A stretch of DNA of 64,000 nt from Muribaculaceae bacterium. Lineage in GTDB: Bacteria; Bacteroidota; Bacteroidia; Bacteroidales; Muribaculaceae. A program made the translations under genes and the position numbers. The stretch covers positions 194,666 through 258,665 of the forward strand of contig JAFLTT010000003.1 in the NCBI GenBank assembly GCA_022509165.1. The letters run 5' to 3'. Each line of letters opens with the position of its first letter. Position 1 is the stretch's first letter. Of this stretch, positions 63,587-64,000 are shown in pieces. The notes under the pieces are model-generated. The model made no database searches, was not told the DNA's origin, and saw only the letters and a program-made list of their open reading frames with translations.

Positions 63587-63677
63587 GTGCATAGTGCATG
63601 GTGCATAGTGCACGGTGAATGGTGAATGGTGCATGGTGCATAGTGCATGGTGCATGGTGCATGGTGCATGGTGCACA
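63587..63677 (+). repeat. Heptamer tract, GTGCATG type (13 units)
   Basis: GTGCATG/GTGCATA/GTGAATG units with G at 63587 and every 7 bp to 63671, without a slip. This is the longest perfect-register tract in the window. Confidence 0.88.
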
Positions 63678-63867
63678 GGCAATAATACCCATGATATACG
63701 GCAATATTATAGCAACAGGCAGGATTCCTCCTATGAATTCATGCGGCAGTTTGTCAGCGATGTCATGGGTCTGTCAAGGATTAATTAGCACTTCATATCT
63801 CTATTATAGGAGATAAGAATTATAGCTATGGGAATGACAGTGGTGCTCTCTTGCACTCCGGCTTTTC

Positions 63868-63930
63868 AACTCCGATGTAAGGTTCCATCCTAAACCGATA
63901 TTTCTTCATCGGTCCCGGGACATCGGAGTT
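63868..63930. other. Nested inverted repeat near the right edge
   Basis: AACTCCGATGT (63868-63878) pairs with ACATCGGAGTT (63920-63930); inside, CCGAT (63895-63899) pairs with ATCGG (63908-63912). It may be a structured RNA or terminator; no flanking gene is visible to decide. Confidence 0.5.
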
Positions 63931-64000
63931 TGAAACCAGTGATGCAAAATTAAAGGACAGTTTAAGGGAAGTGATGTTATCTTTGCATTAAGAGTATTGA

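Larger units (their letters stand above)
62978..64000. other. Gene-tail debris and repeats after the toxin-antitoxin pair
   Basis: No intact gene is seen. An open stretch ending KDSEELYNFGNDFLKLTPDL stops at 63113. Two tails with the peptide end KVKVIAIRATVNLV / KAQVIAIRAAVNLV lie at 63264-63344 and 63481-63561. A plus-strand tail (63678-63788) ends SSYEFMRQFVSDVMGLSRIN. These look like the 3' ends of lost genes; I cannot name the families. Confidence 0.5.

Noticed and set aside
63587..63677. Coding repeat (Ala-Trp-Cys-Met-Val-His-type peptide frames)
   Set aside because: Both strands stay open here only because a 7-bp repeat cycles through all frames. There is no start signal, family match or codon pattern of a gene.
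1..64000. tRNA, rRNA or tmRNA genes
   Set aside because: I looked through the gaps between genes for cloverleaf arms with a T-loop GTTCGA pattern and saw none. A covariance-model scan would settle it.

Overview
The window is a Bacteroidales chromosome segment, most likely from a Muribaculaceae-type gut bacterium. I infer this from family content, not from any marker gene. The signs are SusC/SusD-type starch uptake, fimbrillin-fold lipoproteins, an RprX/RprY-type two-component system, a DUF4923 protein, and promoters with the Bacteroidetes -33 TTTG / -7 TAnnTTTG pattern.

Layout. 1-5.1 kb (minus): start of an M3 peptidase, ftsE, a DcaP-like porin, radA and a SpoU rRNA methyltransferase. 5.1-12.7 kb (plus): nfo, an SLC45-like sugar transporter, a 59-residue membrane protein, dxs, trkA and trkH. 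12.9-17.4 kb (minus): an AAA ATPase/DUF4143 gene with a 41-bp-periodic repeat array in front of it, a ThiF/HesA enzyme, an MscS channel and a clostripain-like lipoprotein. 17.8-20.9 kb (plus): rprX-rprY-plsC. 20.9-23.4 kb (minus): a DUF5686 outer-membrane protein.

23.5-36.1 kb (minus) is a complete starch-utilisation locus: a SusR-like regulator, susC, susD, a lipoprotein with four CBM26-like modules, a GH13 amylase lipoprotein and a GH97 alpha-glucosidase, closed by a strong terminator. Directly upstream and in the same direction (36.5-44.7 kb) are two giant lipoproteins that join fimbrillin-like N-termini to starch-binding-type C-termini. I infer that they are starch-directed surface adhesins.

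44.7-47.1 kb is a scrambled accessory stretch with two pairs of direct duplications, a truncated ATPase gene and a broken KilA-N gene. 47.1-51.5 kb (minus) holds DUF4923, glgB and an ATPase-DUF4435 fusion. 51.8-57.4 kb (plus) is housekeeping: ribE, cmk, ispH, tadA, menA, dnaB and a small membrane protein. 57.7-62.0 kb (minus) is a second fimbrial-type operon. Its first gene carries a run of 13 C inside the coding region that puts the gene out of frame, a likely phase-variation switch now in the off state. 62.2-64 kb holds a HigBA-type toxin-antitoxin pair between 19-bp direct repeats, then gene-tail debris and heptamer repeats.

Three repeat systems recur. One is a ~165-bp two-hairpin element with ATGATTATCC terminal inverted repeats (seven copies plus one loose end). 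The second is several tracts of exact 7-bp periodicity anchored on GTT or GTG. The third is gene-specific palindromes upstream of DUF4143-type ATPase genes.
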